Made by a program: the position numbers and the translations under genes. Shown piece by piece: positions 22,574 to 35,025 of a stretch of 64,000 nucleotides of DNA. This DNA is from Chalara sp. BL73 (taxonomy: Eukaryota; Ascomycota; Leotiomycetes; Helotiales). The stretch is taken from assembly GCA_918026815.1 (NCBI GenBank), contig CAKJVC010000158.1, positions 1 through 64,000 of the forward strand. Direction: 5' to 3'. The notes under the pieces were generated by a model. That model ran no database searches and had not been told where the DNA came from. It saw only the letters and a list, made by a program, of their open reading frames with translations. Within the stretch, counting starts at the first letter, position 1; every line of letters starts with the position of its first letter.

Positions 22574-25500
22574 ATGAGCAAAAAGTTCAAGTCCCAAGCA
22601 TCAAGCAGTCGTGCGATTGTGGGAACTGGCTTTACCGGCTTTGGCGTATCGGCCGCAAGTTCTTCACTATCATATCTCTCAAATCTGTCAGATTTCTCTA
22701 CCATCGGCGACGGCAATGTCGTTGTGAGTTTCAAGAACCTCTCCAAGAAAGACGGCACCACAAAGTCGAAGGCCTTGGACGATCTGCGAACATACGTCCA
22801 AGCACACCCATATGAGATAGATGGAGGAGTGGAAGAGGCAATCCTCGAGGCTTGGGTGAGTGTTTCTATATGACCATCCTAATGTATGAGCTAACAATCT
22901 CACAAGGTGGCCTTCTATCCTCGAATCTCTGTCGACAATTCTCGTCGCGTGCGTGAGCTTTCCCATAATTTGCAATATGAGCTATTAAAATCAGCGCGGA
23001 AACGAATGGAGAAGCATATCCCAAAGGTAGTCGGAAGCTGGTTAGCAGGCACATATGATAGAGACAAGGCTGTATCAAGAGCAGCAAGTGATGGCGTGGC
23101 TTCCTTTTTGGATAACCAGAAAAAGGTTCTTATATTCTGGAAGCGCTGCCAGGTTCAGATCCTTGATTATGCTCTAGAAGCACTCAACGAAACGCCCCAG
23201 AGCCTGAGCGACGAGCGGATTACGACAGCTGAAGATATGAAATCCAAATATTATCGAGTCATTGGATCCAGCTTGTCCCTTGTCTTAAATCTGCTCGATA
23301 AGTTGGGTCCCGGTGACATTGCGAAACACCAAGATAAGTATCAGGAGTTTCTTACAAATGCCAACAGGCTCTGGGAGTTCGTTTCCTGTGAGGATGCTTT
23401 TGTCAGAAGGACCATAAGCCAGCTCCTCGAAATCTGCCTGGGAAAACAAGTTTCTACAATTGAGAAAGACCTCCCGATCATAAGTCGCGCTTTTGTTTCT
23501 GAAGCTCTCAGATCATCTCAAACTTCCTCAGCTTTGCAAGTTGTGCAGGCTTTAGTGAAGTTGACTTCAAGGTTTCCTCAGGTGTGGACTTCTCAGTACA
23601 AAGAAAGGAGACCACCGATATCTAGGTTACGCCATTTTGTGGAGAGAGGATCACAAAGTGGCCCTCCCAGCTTCTGGGTTTCTCTCAAAACTCTTCTTAC
23701 AATTCTACCTGAGGGTGTCCTCCCTACGGATGTAGAAAGCTCACTTGAGTTCTTGAAAGCCTTCCGTACCGGCATTTCTCGCCGCGAAGAAGCTAGAACT
23801 AATGCGCTAGATGCATGGAACAGCTATTTCGAGACTGTGATTGCTATCGCTGGCGGGATCACAGATCCTTCGGGGCATCAGAAACTATTTGGGGAGTCGA
23901 TATATCCCATATTTGGGCAGTACCTACATCCCACTCCAGAAAATTCACAATGGAATATAGGAACTAATGCTGCTGCCCTATCGAAGGCATTTGAAATCTG
24001 CTCTTCGTCCAAGAATGAGGAATCTCAGATATCATTCTCTAAGGAGTGGAATCGATTAGCAGATAACTTCATAATTAGACTCAATACATCATTACCTGAG
24101 CAATCAAAGGATTACAGCAAGTCTCAATCTTCCGTTTCAGCAGAGAGCTATCGATGGTTCAACTTGGTTTCGGCTGTGCTAAAAGAGGGCGATTTAGAAA
24201 GCATAAGGAAAGTTTTAGTTTCTTCTTCAGCTAATGTAATCAGGGCCGCTTTAGAACTGCTGCAAAATCGGATTGGAAAGCCATATTCAGCGGGTGCTAC
24301 AATAGAGTCTGCCCTAAAACTTGCACCAAAGCTGATGGAGCTCTCTCCCGAGTCCTTGGTGGCCATAAATTCTTTCCTGGAAAGTCAGCTGCCGAAGTTG
24401 ATCACGTCACCGTCTTCAAGATTCTTGGTCTCGGCATTATATCTGGTTCGCACCTTGCCGGGCCAGGACAAAGAGTTTGAGTCTATTTGGCAGTCCACAG
24501 TTGAAGGCTTACTTGCACTTCCGGACAGCGACAGCAAATATGCAGCTGTCGTGCCGATCATATCAAGTGACTCTATTTCAGCGCTTGCTCAGGCGAGTTC
24601 TGGCCTGCAGGGATTTTTTAAAGCGGCTGCCATTAAGGCTGTTCATGAGACAGATGAAAACCAGTCTTGGTCCCTTTTTGAGGCTGCCATCACTTTCGAA
24701 TTGCTGGCCAAGCAAACCGAGAAGCAACTCCTCGATCTGATTATTGGAGGCCTTGATGATCAAATCAGCGAAACCCGTGTTACAAGTGCTTTACGGGCAC
24801 TGGAGTTTATTTCTCAAAAACGGCCAAGTCTGTTGAAAGAAGACAACAAGGCATATGTAGCTTTAGTGACTAAGCTTTTATCACTCACTGAGTAAGCGAT
24901 AATCATCCAATGTTTCTTGCCTCCCAAAGATTAGAGTCCCTTTCATATACGAGTTAACAGTGTTGACATGACTTTCAGGCTCTCAGATGACAAAATACCA
25001 ACTCAAGCCAGCAGACTCAAATCTTCACTCGAGGCGTCCGATCAGGATAAAGGTCAAGCAAACCAGGCTTTACCAATGCTACATGTAATTCGACAGAATC
25101 TAGAAACCGCAACGCCTCAGTCTTTGTCTATCGACACCATCCTTCAACAAGCGTCATCTATATTAGGTTCTTCAGTAGATCTATCTGTGTTCGAAACTCT
25201 TCTTCCAGACCTCACCATTTGGCGACGGTAAGCGTTCTGCAAGTCGTTAGAGTTAGAGTTTTTTTGGGGGGTTTTTTGGTTTTGGGGGGGGGGGGGGGGG
25301 GATTTACTCAATGCGATACTAATTTGCATAACTAGGTCGTTATCTTCCATTTTGACAGAAGCCCCCAACTCGTCATTAGGTGTGTTCCTTCACGGCCGCA
25401 CTGTGGACTAAGCTGTTTTAGGCGCATAATACTAACTCGTGCAGGTGTCATGAGGCCGTTTGCTGGTGCTGTATATCTTACTCGAACTCCTGTCGCCGAA

Positions 25501-27878
25501 GCCTCACGATGCGAAAGAGACCTAAACGGATATTCCATTGCCCTTAGAATGGGTATTTATACTGCACGTTTGATAGGGGAAACACCGCATTTGAATTTAC
25601 CGAAACTTGATCCGGAACTTGTCTATTTGCTCAGCATTACGCTCAGGCTCGCTCAAGACCAGGTAGACTTACAAGGTGAAAACCAGTTGGCTACGTCTCT
25701 TCTTAATCCGGATGTTATAGCTGAGATCCAAGAATTCCTATTCTCTGCAAATATACCCCTGCAGCAATTGGTTACCAGTGGCAGTGGCTGGTTGAATGAT
25801 TCTGATGCATCTGCGACCCACGTAAGAGGTTTCATTGCGCATCTCATTGATGATGCTGGCAAGTCTAGCCCTGTAGCATTCCATGCGGCTCGCATCCTAA
25901 GTGATGTTCTGCAGCAACTTGTGAATGAACACGGATGGGATAATGTTCGTGGAGAATCGTGGCTACAGAAGCTCGACCTACTGAAAACCTCGACTGCCAA
26001 TATATTAGGTGCCGCAGCTGTCCTAATTGGCCTACAAACCGTTCTTGCCACGAGCAGAATCGTCAATAACCTTTGTAATCGACTCATCAGCGATGTTGCT
26101 GGCGCCCATGCCAAGTCAGAAAAGACACTTGGTCTTCTCGTATTGCTGAACGCAAGTTTCTCCGTTTATGAAGATGGCGATCTGCCTGTAGCCCAGAACC
26201 GCCTTGTGTTTGCCGTCAAACAGATTCTGTCTTGGACTGATGATCTCCCTTTGGCTAATCCAAGACTGGCATCTGAAGCTTGCTTTACGCTTCACCGACT
26301 TCTCCCTGCCATTAAGGAAGTCTACGGCAGCTACTGGGAAGCCGCACTTAGCTTCTGCATATCTATCTGGGAATCTGATCAAGAAGCGCTTTCAAGTGAA
26401 CGGCTACCTATGGTGGGAATGTCGCTGAAGCTTTATACAATATTACGGACGTTAGAAGATGCCAACGACGATCTAGAAGATGCATTAGGGCAATTAGATT
26501 ACCAAATTTCACAGGGTCTGATCAACCTCTTGAGAATTCAACGACGGAAAGAAAACGTGCCTCAGCTCTTTGTTGATAATGTCCTATCAAGGGAGGTGGG
26601 TCGAATACCCTTAAAAGATTTCAAGGACAACGTGGCAGATATCTACCCGTTGGTGGCATCTGAGTTTAGAGTCGTTCAGTCTGCCGCCTTTGATGTTCTG
26701 CATCGTGCCCTGCCCGAGCAACAACAGCAGCTTTCTGTAGATGTATTACTTGAGAACAGAGGTATGTGGTAATTCTCCTCTTTCATTAGTCTGTGCTAAC
26801 AACCGCAAAGACGCTCAACTTCCGGAAGAGCTTCTTTCGCTACTATTAGATGCTCCATCGCTGGACAATATCACAGATGAGACGCTTGCCGAATTTCCTA
26901 GTTTCATCCGAGGATACCTTCTCTCGTGGCTTCTTATCTATGATTCATACAGTACAGCATCTTTCAAAGTCTGTGCTGATTACAGCAACATTCTCAAATC
27001 AGAAAATTACATAGGTCCACTTCTAGATTTTCTGTTCGATGTTCTAGGTCACTCCGCCGGTTATCCAGTCAACTTGTCAAACTTCGATATCGCCAAAATC
27101 CGTAGTTACAATATATCCGAAGCGGAAGACAGCGATACAAAAGAGCAAAATATGCAATGGCTACTCATCAACATCTACTATCTCTGCCTCAAGTACACGC
27201 CTAACCTCGCAAAAGGCTGGTGGCTTGACTGTAAATCGAAGCAAACACGGATAGCCGTCAAATCCTGGACCGAGAAGTACTTTTCTCCGCTCGTGATATC
27301 TGATACCATGGATGAAGTCACAAAATGGGCTGATGAACAAGAGAGCACGGATGACGAGAAGGAGTTAATCATCAAGGCCTCGAAAAAGTCGAGGGAGGTG
27401 TATGCTGGTTATGAGGTTGATGATATGATGATGGAGATTGTGATTAGACTGCCAGCTGCATACCCATTAGAAGGCGTAAAAGTTGATGGCGTGAATCGTG
27501 TTGCGGTTAGCCAGCAGAAGTGGACCGGATGGTTAATGACAACTCAGGGTGCTATGACCTTCTCGGTAAGCTAGTTTGACTTCCATGTCCATAATAATAG
27601 CTAACTGCGGACAGAATGGTTCCATCATAGACAGCCTCTCTATATTCCGAAAAAACGTCATCGGAGCCCTCAAAGGCAAAGGCGAATGCGCAATATGCTA
27701 CTCGCTTATCTCATCTGACAAGAAGATGCCAGATAAGGGATGTCACACCTGCAAAAACTTGTTCCATGCGAGCTGTCTATTTAAGTGGTTTGCGACTAGT
27801 AATCAGAGTACATGTCCATTGTGTCGGAACCCGTTTAATTATGGTGTTGAAACAAGGAGAGCGAGACCTGTAGGATGA
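22574..27878 (+). CDS. LTN1: E3 ubiquitin-protein ligase listerin
   Basis: Seven exons (22574-22855, 22907-24891, 24979-25227, 25336-25379, 25445-26761, 26811-27565, 27615-27878) splice in frame to about 1631 residues, the usual listerin length. The N-terminus reads MSKKFKSQASSSRAIVGTGF and then FKNLSKKDGTTKSKALDDL, the conserved listerin start. A long helical HEAT/ARM-like middle follows. The C-terminus has an RWD-like segment (MMEIVIRLPAAYPL) and a variant RING from about residue 1569 to 1614 (CAIC, CHTC, FHASC, CPLC). In the family, the 60S-bound enzyme ubiquitinates nascent chains on stalled ribosomes as part of the ribosome quality-control complex in the cytosol. Exon 4 is only 44 bp. 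The intron before it contains an 18-base G run. All junctions keep the frame. Confidence 0.93.
25284..25301 (+). repeat. 18-base poly-G tract in a listerin intron
   Basis: An uninterrupted run of 18 G, preceded by T- and G-rich blocks, lies within the intron 25228-25335 of the listerin gene. Such a tract can vary in length between isolates and could form a G-quadruplex in RNA. It is also prone to sequencing error in length. Confidence 0.85.
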
Positions 27879-28047
27879 ACGTGTAATATAGAAAGAAATC
27901 TTGACCATAATATAAACATTTGCATAATCAACTGGATGGTTTATGAGAAGTTTTCTAATGCATATTTATGGGGCAGTGCAGTATAGTCGGACCCCGTGGT
28001 ATATCGCCTTGGCACTTCATTCTTAAATCCAAGCTTGTTATTCTGAT

Positions 28048-29191
28048 CTATTGACCCTCCACCAAAAACGAATGCCCCAATGCCTGCTCAGCGCTCAATC
28101 TATCCCCACTCTCCCACACCACTAACGCCTCCACAAGGGCCCTCGCATCCTCCTCTACATTCCCTAATATCTCTTCCCAGCTCCTGCCCTCAAAGCGCGT
28201 ATACCACTCCCAAGGCACGACCGTCCATCCCGTCGCCTCCGGCCACGTTTCCTCGGACGGGCTCCCCAGCGTCTTAAACATGCTCAAAATCAGAGCCAGC
28301 TGATTCCCGTCCTCCGAGGGATCCGAAGAAGAGGAAAAAAGCGGCGTGCCTGTGAGAGCTTCCGCGAGCATTGCGCCCGCGGCCCACAGATCGATCGTGT
28401 GTGTGTAGGCACGGTTCCCGAACAGCGTTTCCGGCGCGCGGTAGCACGAGGTGCCCACTTCGAGGACTTTGTGGTCCACGGGTTCGGTGGGCTGGGAGAG
28501 CGTGGGGTGGTATGCTGTGCCGAAGTCTGCTAGTAGTGCTGGGCCGGAGGCGGAGGAGAGGAGAATATTTGACGGTTTGATGTCGCGGTGGATGATACCT
28601 TGGTTGTGTAGATATTTTAGAGCTTGGAAGATGTCCCTATATAAGGTTTTGGTAGCGCTGAGAGAGAGAGCACCGGAGTCTAAGAGATCCGCAAAGGTGA
28701 GTGACTGGTAAGGAAAGACAAGGACTAGATCGCTGGAGGTAGAGCGGAAGGACGTTGTGAGGGAGATGACACGGGAATGGGAGAGTTTCTTGAGGATAGC
28801 GATCTCGAGGTGTGCGTTGTGAGGCGGTGCATCATGAGCAGTTATCAATTTGAGGGCCACAGTTTTACTGCGATATACTTGGGAGACAAGACCTTCTGCT
28901 ATGTGGTGACAGTCTGTATATGGTCCGATGGTGATCCCAGGAGTCGTATTGGCTCGTGGTTCTGGCTCGGCAGACGTGGCTGCAGCAGTTATAACGGCGT
29001 TACATGCTTTATCATATGCCTCCTGTTAACAAATGTTAATTCTGCCTATACAGATATCTATTTCAGAATGAGAACGTTCGTCTCCAAGCCATATATACGA
29101 TTACATGGCCAAGTAACCAACACCTAATTGCACTTACTCTTGATTCTGAACTATTGTACGCATCTGTTTCAGCAGCAAAGGCTATTTTCAT
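28048..29191 (-). CDS. CDK-activating-like protein kinase (Csk1-type)
   Basis: Exon 1 (29191-29138, 18 codons) joins exon 2 (29022-28048) across a 115-bp intron, giving about 342 residues. It is a compact Ser/Thr kinase with the VAIK-type lysine in VALKL (residue ~76), catalytic HRDIKPSN (~163), DFG (~184) and an APE motif (YRAPETLFG). The region where a glycine-rich loop should be reads IAEGLVSQVYRS, so the GxGxxG signature is degenerate. Small size, degenerate loop and HRDIKPSN-DFGTAY layout resemble the fission-yeast Csk1 / CAK group, which activates cyclin-dependent kinases. The assignment to that group is inference. It is convergent with the listerin gene, with only 169 bp between their stop codons. 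Confidence 0.8.
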
Positions 29192-30079
29192 AACATCGCT
29201 GTCTATATTTAAACCCTTGGTTTCTATTCTCTTCTTCCTGCTGTGGTCAGAACAGGAGGATTTTCTCAGCCTGACATGAAAGGCTTCTCACAACTTCTCG
29301 ATATTTTGATGTCTCTCAACAAATGTAAGACCAGTCCTCCAGCCCGGTATTGAAGTCATGACCAACTTATTTATTCATATCAGATGGTCCTAGTTTGTCC
29401 TAATACTTCGGCTTGGATGCGGTGTTCAGAGCGGTTAAACCTCGGCTTGGGACGGGTTCGGAGGGCAGATTTATCCGTGATTGTTGACCTTGGAGTTCTA
29501 TTTCTCTATTAATCCTACCCCCTACTATATTGCTCAATCGTTGTTTATTGTGCATCATGCACTCGCGAGGTTCCTCTTCAGATTGCCGTTGATTCAAAGC
29601 TCAGTTGAGGACGGTCCCCAGGCTTAGCTGGGTCACTTCTTTCTCAGAGCCGCATTCATTGGCCATTTACTCAAACTTTGGCGACAGAGACATGAGACAT
29701 CACAATGCGAACTAGATCTTTTTACTATTTTTAGATGAATTCAAGCAGCCCAGCATGATTCGATACCCCCCTTTGTAAAACATTTCATTCCTTATCGATA
29801 AAGAATCTGCAGGAAGTGTAAACAACAAAACTTTCAAAATCTCGCATCCAACCGAAGACTCCGTGACAGGGATCCCCATTGGCAAAATCGATCGTCAATG
29901 TCCTTTCCTCGCCTCTTGTGTTCTGTCAGCAGCAAAAGAACTTGCCCATTATTACTCACCCCAGATGCCATTCCTCATTCCGTAGCAACGCTCGTTCTCT
30001 GTGACCTCACTTGTAAATTTACTTTGTTTTCCGTACCATGCGCACATCATTTCACTAGCATCTGGAGAATCAATTAATC
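29192..30079. other. Divergent intergenic region
   Basis: About 0.9 kb between the kinase gene (minus) and the muniscin gene (plus). It should hold both promoters. No coding or repeat signal was seen. Confidence 0.4.
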
Positions 30080-33000
30080 ATGGAGCTGTCGCGCAAAGAC
30101 TATCCGGCTATGCTGGTAAGACCACCGTCGCAATGCGTCTTGAGGCTCGAGCTGACGGAGCGGAAAGGATCGATTGCAACCTAATGAAGCCGCCGCAAAG
30201 TTCAAGGCGCGTGTAAATACAATTGGGAAGGTGAATGCGGAGCTGGCGGATTGGTGCCAGGTAGGAACATTCGAGAGCACGCGACGGGGAATTTATTAAC
30301 CCAATATACCAGGAACGGCGGAAGATTGAAGAGGAATATGTTACCAAAATGAAGAAGCTCGCCAGGAGGCCCCTACCATCGCAGGAAGGGCCTGGCGCAT
30401 CAATTCTAGGCACATTTGATGGTGCTTGGAAGAAGCTACAAACAGCCACCGATCAAATCGCAGCTGCGCATCAGAATTTTGCTCAGCAGCTTGAAAAGAA
30501 TGTTGAGCAGGATTTGCGGAACTTCGCAGCGAATAGCCCAGAGTATGTGCCGCTCTCGACTCTTTAGGAGGCCGTAACTGTGTTGGCCAGGACTAATGTG
30601 GATCTACAGGTTTTCTGGAATGAGCACCCTACAAACAAACTTGGGGAACATCGCAAAAGAACTGGAGGATGCCGAGGACAAATCAGCTAAACTTAGCAAG
30701 AAAGGAGGGAAGGCAAGCAGCGCCAAAGTCGATATAGCGGCCAAGAATCTCTCGAATGCCACTGGTATGTATCTTAAAAGGAAGCCCTCGCCACATTTTG
30801 TGCCAATACAAGAAAATTGCTAACATAGAGTAGGTCAATGGCAAGCACAAGCTCCTTTTATGTTCGAAAAGCTACAATTGATTGATGAGACGCGCTTAAA
30901 TCACCTCCGAGACATCTTCACACAATACCAGACACTGCAGATAGACAAAGTAGAGGCGGAGCAATCTTCGGTACAAGAGGCCCTCAACTTTATACTAGAA
31001 TTTGATACCGCTTTAGAGATACAGTCATGGGCAAGCGCTACTGTACATGGAAAGCCTATTAATGAACGTGCTGCAAGGCTACTCTCGAACGCTGGTAGTA
31101 GCGGCAGTACTTCAGCTGCTGCTGCTGCTACAGCCGCTCCACCTCCAGCTACTACTTTAGAGCCTCCTTCGCCTGCTCGCAGATCTTCACACACTGAAAA
31201 ATCAGACCGAACCAGCGAGCAATCAAACAGACCATCTGCCCCGAGCGGGCTTAAAAGACTCGGCACAATGCTCGGCGGAGGACGAAGACGACAGAGTATT
31301 CATGGTTCTGGATTTACTCGGGCAGCTTCTCCTTCAAAAGAAGGTAGATTCCCAGGGATGGGGGCATTCGCAAGGACCAGCAGCCGTGACGGCGTCCCAA
31401 GTCCTTCGCCTCGCTCATCTTCCAATAACCTTCGAGGTTCGCCTGCCCCGGAGAACCGCCTATCTGCTCTCGCAGAGTCACCTACCAGCCCAGCAAGAAC
31501 AAATGGCTTCGCTCCACCGGCTACAATCTCAGAGGCGTCGCCTGCTGGACCAAATGGGATATCTTCCGGTTCAATAGATCTATCAGATGTCCAACCTCCG
31601 CCTGGTCCACCTCCTTCCCACCTCAAAGCCGAGGATCGCAAAGACTCCGAGGGCTTCACTGTACCAGCAGCTATGAACGATCCGATCTCCCAAGCTCAAC
31701 TAGAAGCTCAAGAGAACGATCAGCCCCAATTCAAGCTTGATATCCGTAATGAGCCTATCCCGGAGCAAGACGCAGATGCTGCTGCTGCTCTCTCAGCCGT
31801 TACAAACACTTTACGCTCAGGGCCAGCTGTGACCCCAAGTCGGAAAGTGGGAACTGTTCGTGGCAGACGAGATGTACGAAATACAATTTACGCACCATCA
31901 GGCTCCTTGGACATGGCCACGTCAGAATATCCATTGCCCCCACAAAGTATTGCATTCAGTCGAGCACAAACATTGTCTTCGTTGTCTGGCAATAGTTTTG
32001 CACCACCAGCGTCAGATACCACATCGATTCGCTCTGGTCATTCTCTCACAAACACTGTGTTGGCAAAACATGCCGATATGCATTCACCTGGCCTCAACGC
32101 ATCAATTATCGAAACACTTAATGCCACGTTTGAAAATGGCGAGATTAAAACTGCCAAAATAAGTGGCGAAGTTGCTCTGGTTTTCAATCATTCGGGTGAT
32201 GAAGCGTCTCAAACAGGTACATATACAGTCATAAACCGTGGTGCTGAATACATTGCGCTAATCATGTCATAGAAACTGAGACAATTCGCATCAATAACTT
32301 TCCAAAGTAAGCTACTTGTTGCCATAGCGCCTGATGCCATGTGCTAACTTATACGATTAGTCTAGAAGCCATCGGTCCCAACCGGACATTTATGCATCAA
32401 ATTTCGGAGGAGAGCTCGGATGAGTACAAGGTCGATATCTCTGCTATATCACCCAAGTCAGCCACCGCATTTACTTACAAAGTGCACATTGATGAGGATA
32501 AGTTGGCTTCTCAAGGGCCTCTGACTCTGAGGTCAGCATGGAAACGACAAGGAGATAATTTAGGTATGCTATTTGCCTGGCGCGGCTTCTTATTCTTATC
32601 TATGCAAGGACGTTACTGATCGTGTGCTCAGGATTGATCATCTACTATAGCTTAAATTCGGCGTATGCATCTGAGGCAGTTCTACATAATCTGATCATCC
32701 TGGCTTTCTCTGATGGCCCTAAGGCTGCTGGATGTCAAGCCAAACCTAGTCCCACTTTCTACAAAGAAAAGTCGCTGGTAGTATGGCAACTCGGCACAGT
32801 GACATTAAAACCAGAACAGCAGAAAATAGTTTGCAAACTCAGCGGTGCGGCAGATGCAACACCGGAACCTGGGCATATCGAAGCAAGATGGGAAATTCAA
32901 AGCACGAATGGGAACCCATTGGGAAGCGGCATAAGTTTGTCGCGGCTACAACCTGGGAAGGGTAAGGAGAAGGAAAAGGAGCCGAGCGATGATCCTTTCG

Positions 33001-33092
33001 CAGACGACTCAGTATCCAGTGCAGTAACAGGGACCTGGGTGGAGATTGAGACGAGTAAGAAACTAGTGGCAGGGAAATATGAAGCGAGATAG
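30080..33092 (+). CDS. SYP1: Endocytic adaptor of the muniscin family (F-BAR, Syp1-like)
   Basis: Exons: 30080-30115, 30168-30260, 30313-30542, 30610-30764, 30834-32216, 32273-32306, 32361-32563, 32632-33092, giving about 864 residues. The first 36-bp exon encodes MELSRKDYPAML, the characteristic start of fungal Syp1. Residues to ~250 form an F-BAR domain (KARVNTIGKVNAELADW, KKLARRPLP, KELEDAEDKSAKLSKKGGKA). The centre (~260-600) is a Pro/Ser/Ala-rich disordered linker, as in the family, with phosphorylation-prone SP sites. From the NATFENGEIKTAKISGEVAL segment onward a muniscin homology domain extends to the C-terminus. Known family members mark early endocytic sites at the plasma membrane and link membrane curvature with cargo and septin/actin organisation. 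All seven introns keep the frame. Confidence 0.9.
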
Positions 33093-33899
33093 ATGTCATG
33101 AGAACGGCATGATGAAAGTGAGATGGGTTTTTGGCGGAGCCGGGTTGCCATGAATAGTAGTACCATAGTAATACACTCTGTACAGCGCGAGATCTTTGAA
33201 TCGACCCAATTTCTCACTTGACTATAGTACTATTTTTAATGCTCCGTTCGAACCGATCCAAACTCACCTCTCATAGAGGAAGGAGGCGATATTGAGATCA
33301 TAGTCATCCGCCAAGCATCAAACTCTAGGGTCCAAAGCCAAGATTCCAACTTTCCGATATAGTACCCCTTGGCAGGGTCCAAATCCAGTTTCGACGTTGC
33401 CACCACGCGCCGTTTTGGATTCCAATATTATGTACATGTCTGAAAGAGGCAGATGGGCTGGCAGATCTCGGGAATGTGGCTGGATTTGGTGGGGTGATCG
33501 GGAAATTTCTTGAGGCTCCAAGCGAATGGCACATTTGATGTCATATAATTGTCTACATAGAAGGTTTGGAAGGCTTGTATTCAGGATTTTAGAGGTTGGC
33601 ATACCAATTATGGTCTGAGGTAAACAGGCGACGTCTGCTCAATTGCGTCGAAGAGCATGAGAAAACATTGAACTCAAGGTTCTCTGATACGGGATGACGA
33701 TGTTTATCTCGCTTCCTCCGAGCCCCTTCTGAGATCCTTTGTGGCTCTGTTGGACGTTGAGGAAGGATATATAGAGGAAGATAGATTCCCTCATTTTCTA
33801 TTCTTCATCAGGCATCAATCTATAGCTCTTCATCAACTCAAACTCTAGCCTTCATATAGTGCCTTTCCCAACCTCTCTTACAAGCATACCAACTTCAAG
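33093..33899. other. Intergenic region with TATA-like site
   Basis: About 0.8 kb, no coding signal. A GGATATATAGAGG box near 33766-33778 lies about 125 bp before the next start codon and could be its TATA element. Pyrimidine-rich DNA lies between the box and the ATG, as is common at well-expressed fungal genes. Confidence 0.45.
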
Positions 33900-34455
33900 A
33901 TGTTCGGATCAAACGACAACGAGTACGAGCGTGAGCAAAGCAACCGTGGAGGTAAGCATTCTTCTATATTGTATTAAAAGAGAGCTGTTACTTAACAGAT
34001 TCTCAGGAAACGACAACTACTCTAGCAACAGTGGATCCAACTATGGACGAGACAATGACTCCTCTTCCAACTCCTACGGACGCGACAATGAGTCCTCATC
34101 TCGCAGCAACGGCTACGGCGGTTCCAACTCCCATTCAAACGATAACGACTCCTATGGATCATCCAACAAGAACTCTTCGTACGGTCGAGACAACGACGAC
34201 GAGTATTCATCAAAGGGCAGCAGCTATAGCAACAACGAGCGCGAATCCTCCTCCGGCTATGGAGCTTCCAACGATCGTGATTCATCCTCCAACTCGTTCG
34301 GGAGCGGTGGTCGTGATGCATCCTCCAGCTCGTACGGAAACGACTCGTCAAGCAACAGCTATGGAAGCGAGGATAGAAACTCGAGCAAGGGTGGCTTTGA
34401 GGATAAGATAGTTGATGCTGGCGCTAGATTTGTCAAGGAGCAGCTTTCTAACTAG
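33900..34455 (+). CDS. Low-complexity Ser/Asn/Gly/Tyr-rich small protein
   Basis: Exon 1 (33900-33951) and exon 2 (34007-34455), split by a 55-bp intron, encode 166 residues starting MFGSNDNEYEREQSNRGG. The body is made of degenerate repeats such as SYGRDND and SSSNSYG, nearly free of hydrophobic residues except Tyr, so it should be disordered. The last ~20 residues (GGFEDKIVDAGARFVKEQ) look like a short amphipathic helix. There is no signal peptide or membrane segment. I do not recognise a characterised family. Abundant stress- or development-related small proteins of fungi have a similar look. The pyrimidine-rich leader and TATA-like box suggest strong expression. Confidence 0.75.
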
Positions 34456-35025
34456 GTTGGACGCCGTTGGCAAGCATAGATTATTGGGCCCGGTTGGATG
34501 AATTTTGTTGCGGAGTAATGGATGAGGTGGTGTTTGGTTGTTTGGAGGCTTCTTTTTGGGATCGGTATAATTGATTCCATAATGTATAATTAAACTTTCT
34601 ATTGATGTTACAATCCGATATAACTGATAAATTAATGGTGGTCAATGTCCAACAATTTTTGTTTACATTCCCGTCACTTATATTTCCCATCCTAAATGAA
34701 GCCGCTTTTGAGCCCATGTTCTTGTTCATTGGTCATCATGTTGAACATTGAGCACTACACGTTGACAACCATGCGCATTGACTGAACCATTTTGTTTGAG
34801 TTCACTCTTTGATTTTGTGATGAGTCTGCTCAGGGTCTTGACTCATCATACCCCTGTGAAGTACAGTACATAAAAACAAATATCTCCCAGGTCTTAGTCT
34901 TCCTTTGCTAAGTATAACACAAAACCCTTGCAAGTTGTACGAAGTTAGGTCGTGCATAAAAACTACGTTCGACACTAAAGGTATTGAAAATACTTAAAGG
35001 CAATAGTAGATAGTATGCTAAACTA
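34456..35025. other. Intergenic
   Basis: About 570 bp, AT-rich in its first part, with no coding signal recognised. Confidence 0.4.

Noticed and set aside
34022..34411. Long open frames on other strands and frames over the low-complexity gene
   Set aside because: They are shadows of the repetitive Ser/Asn/Gly/Tyr codons, with extreme Thr/Met or Arg/His composition.
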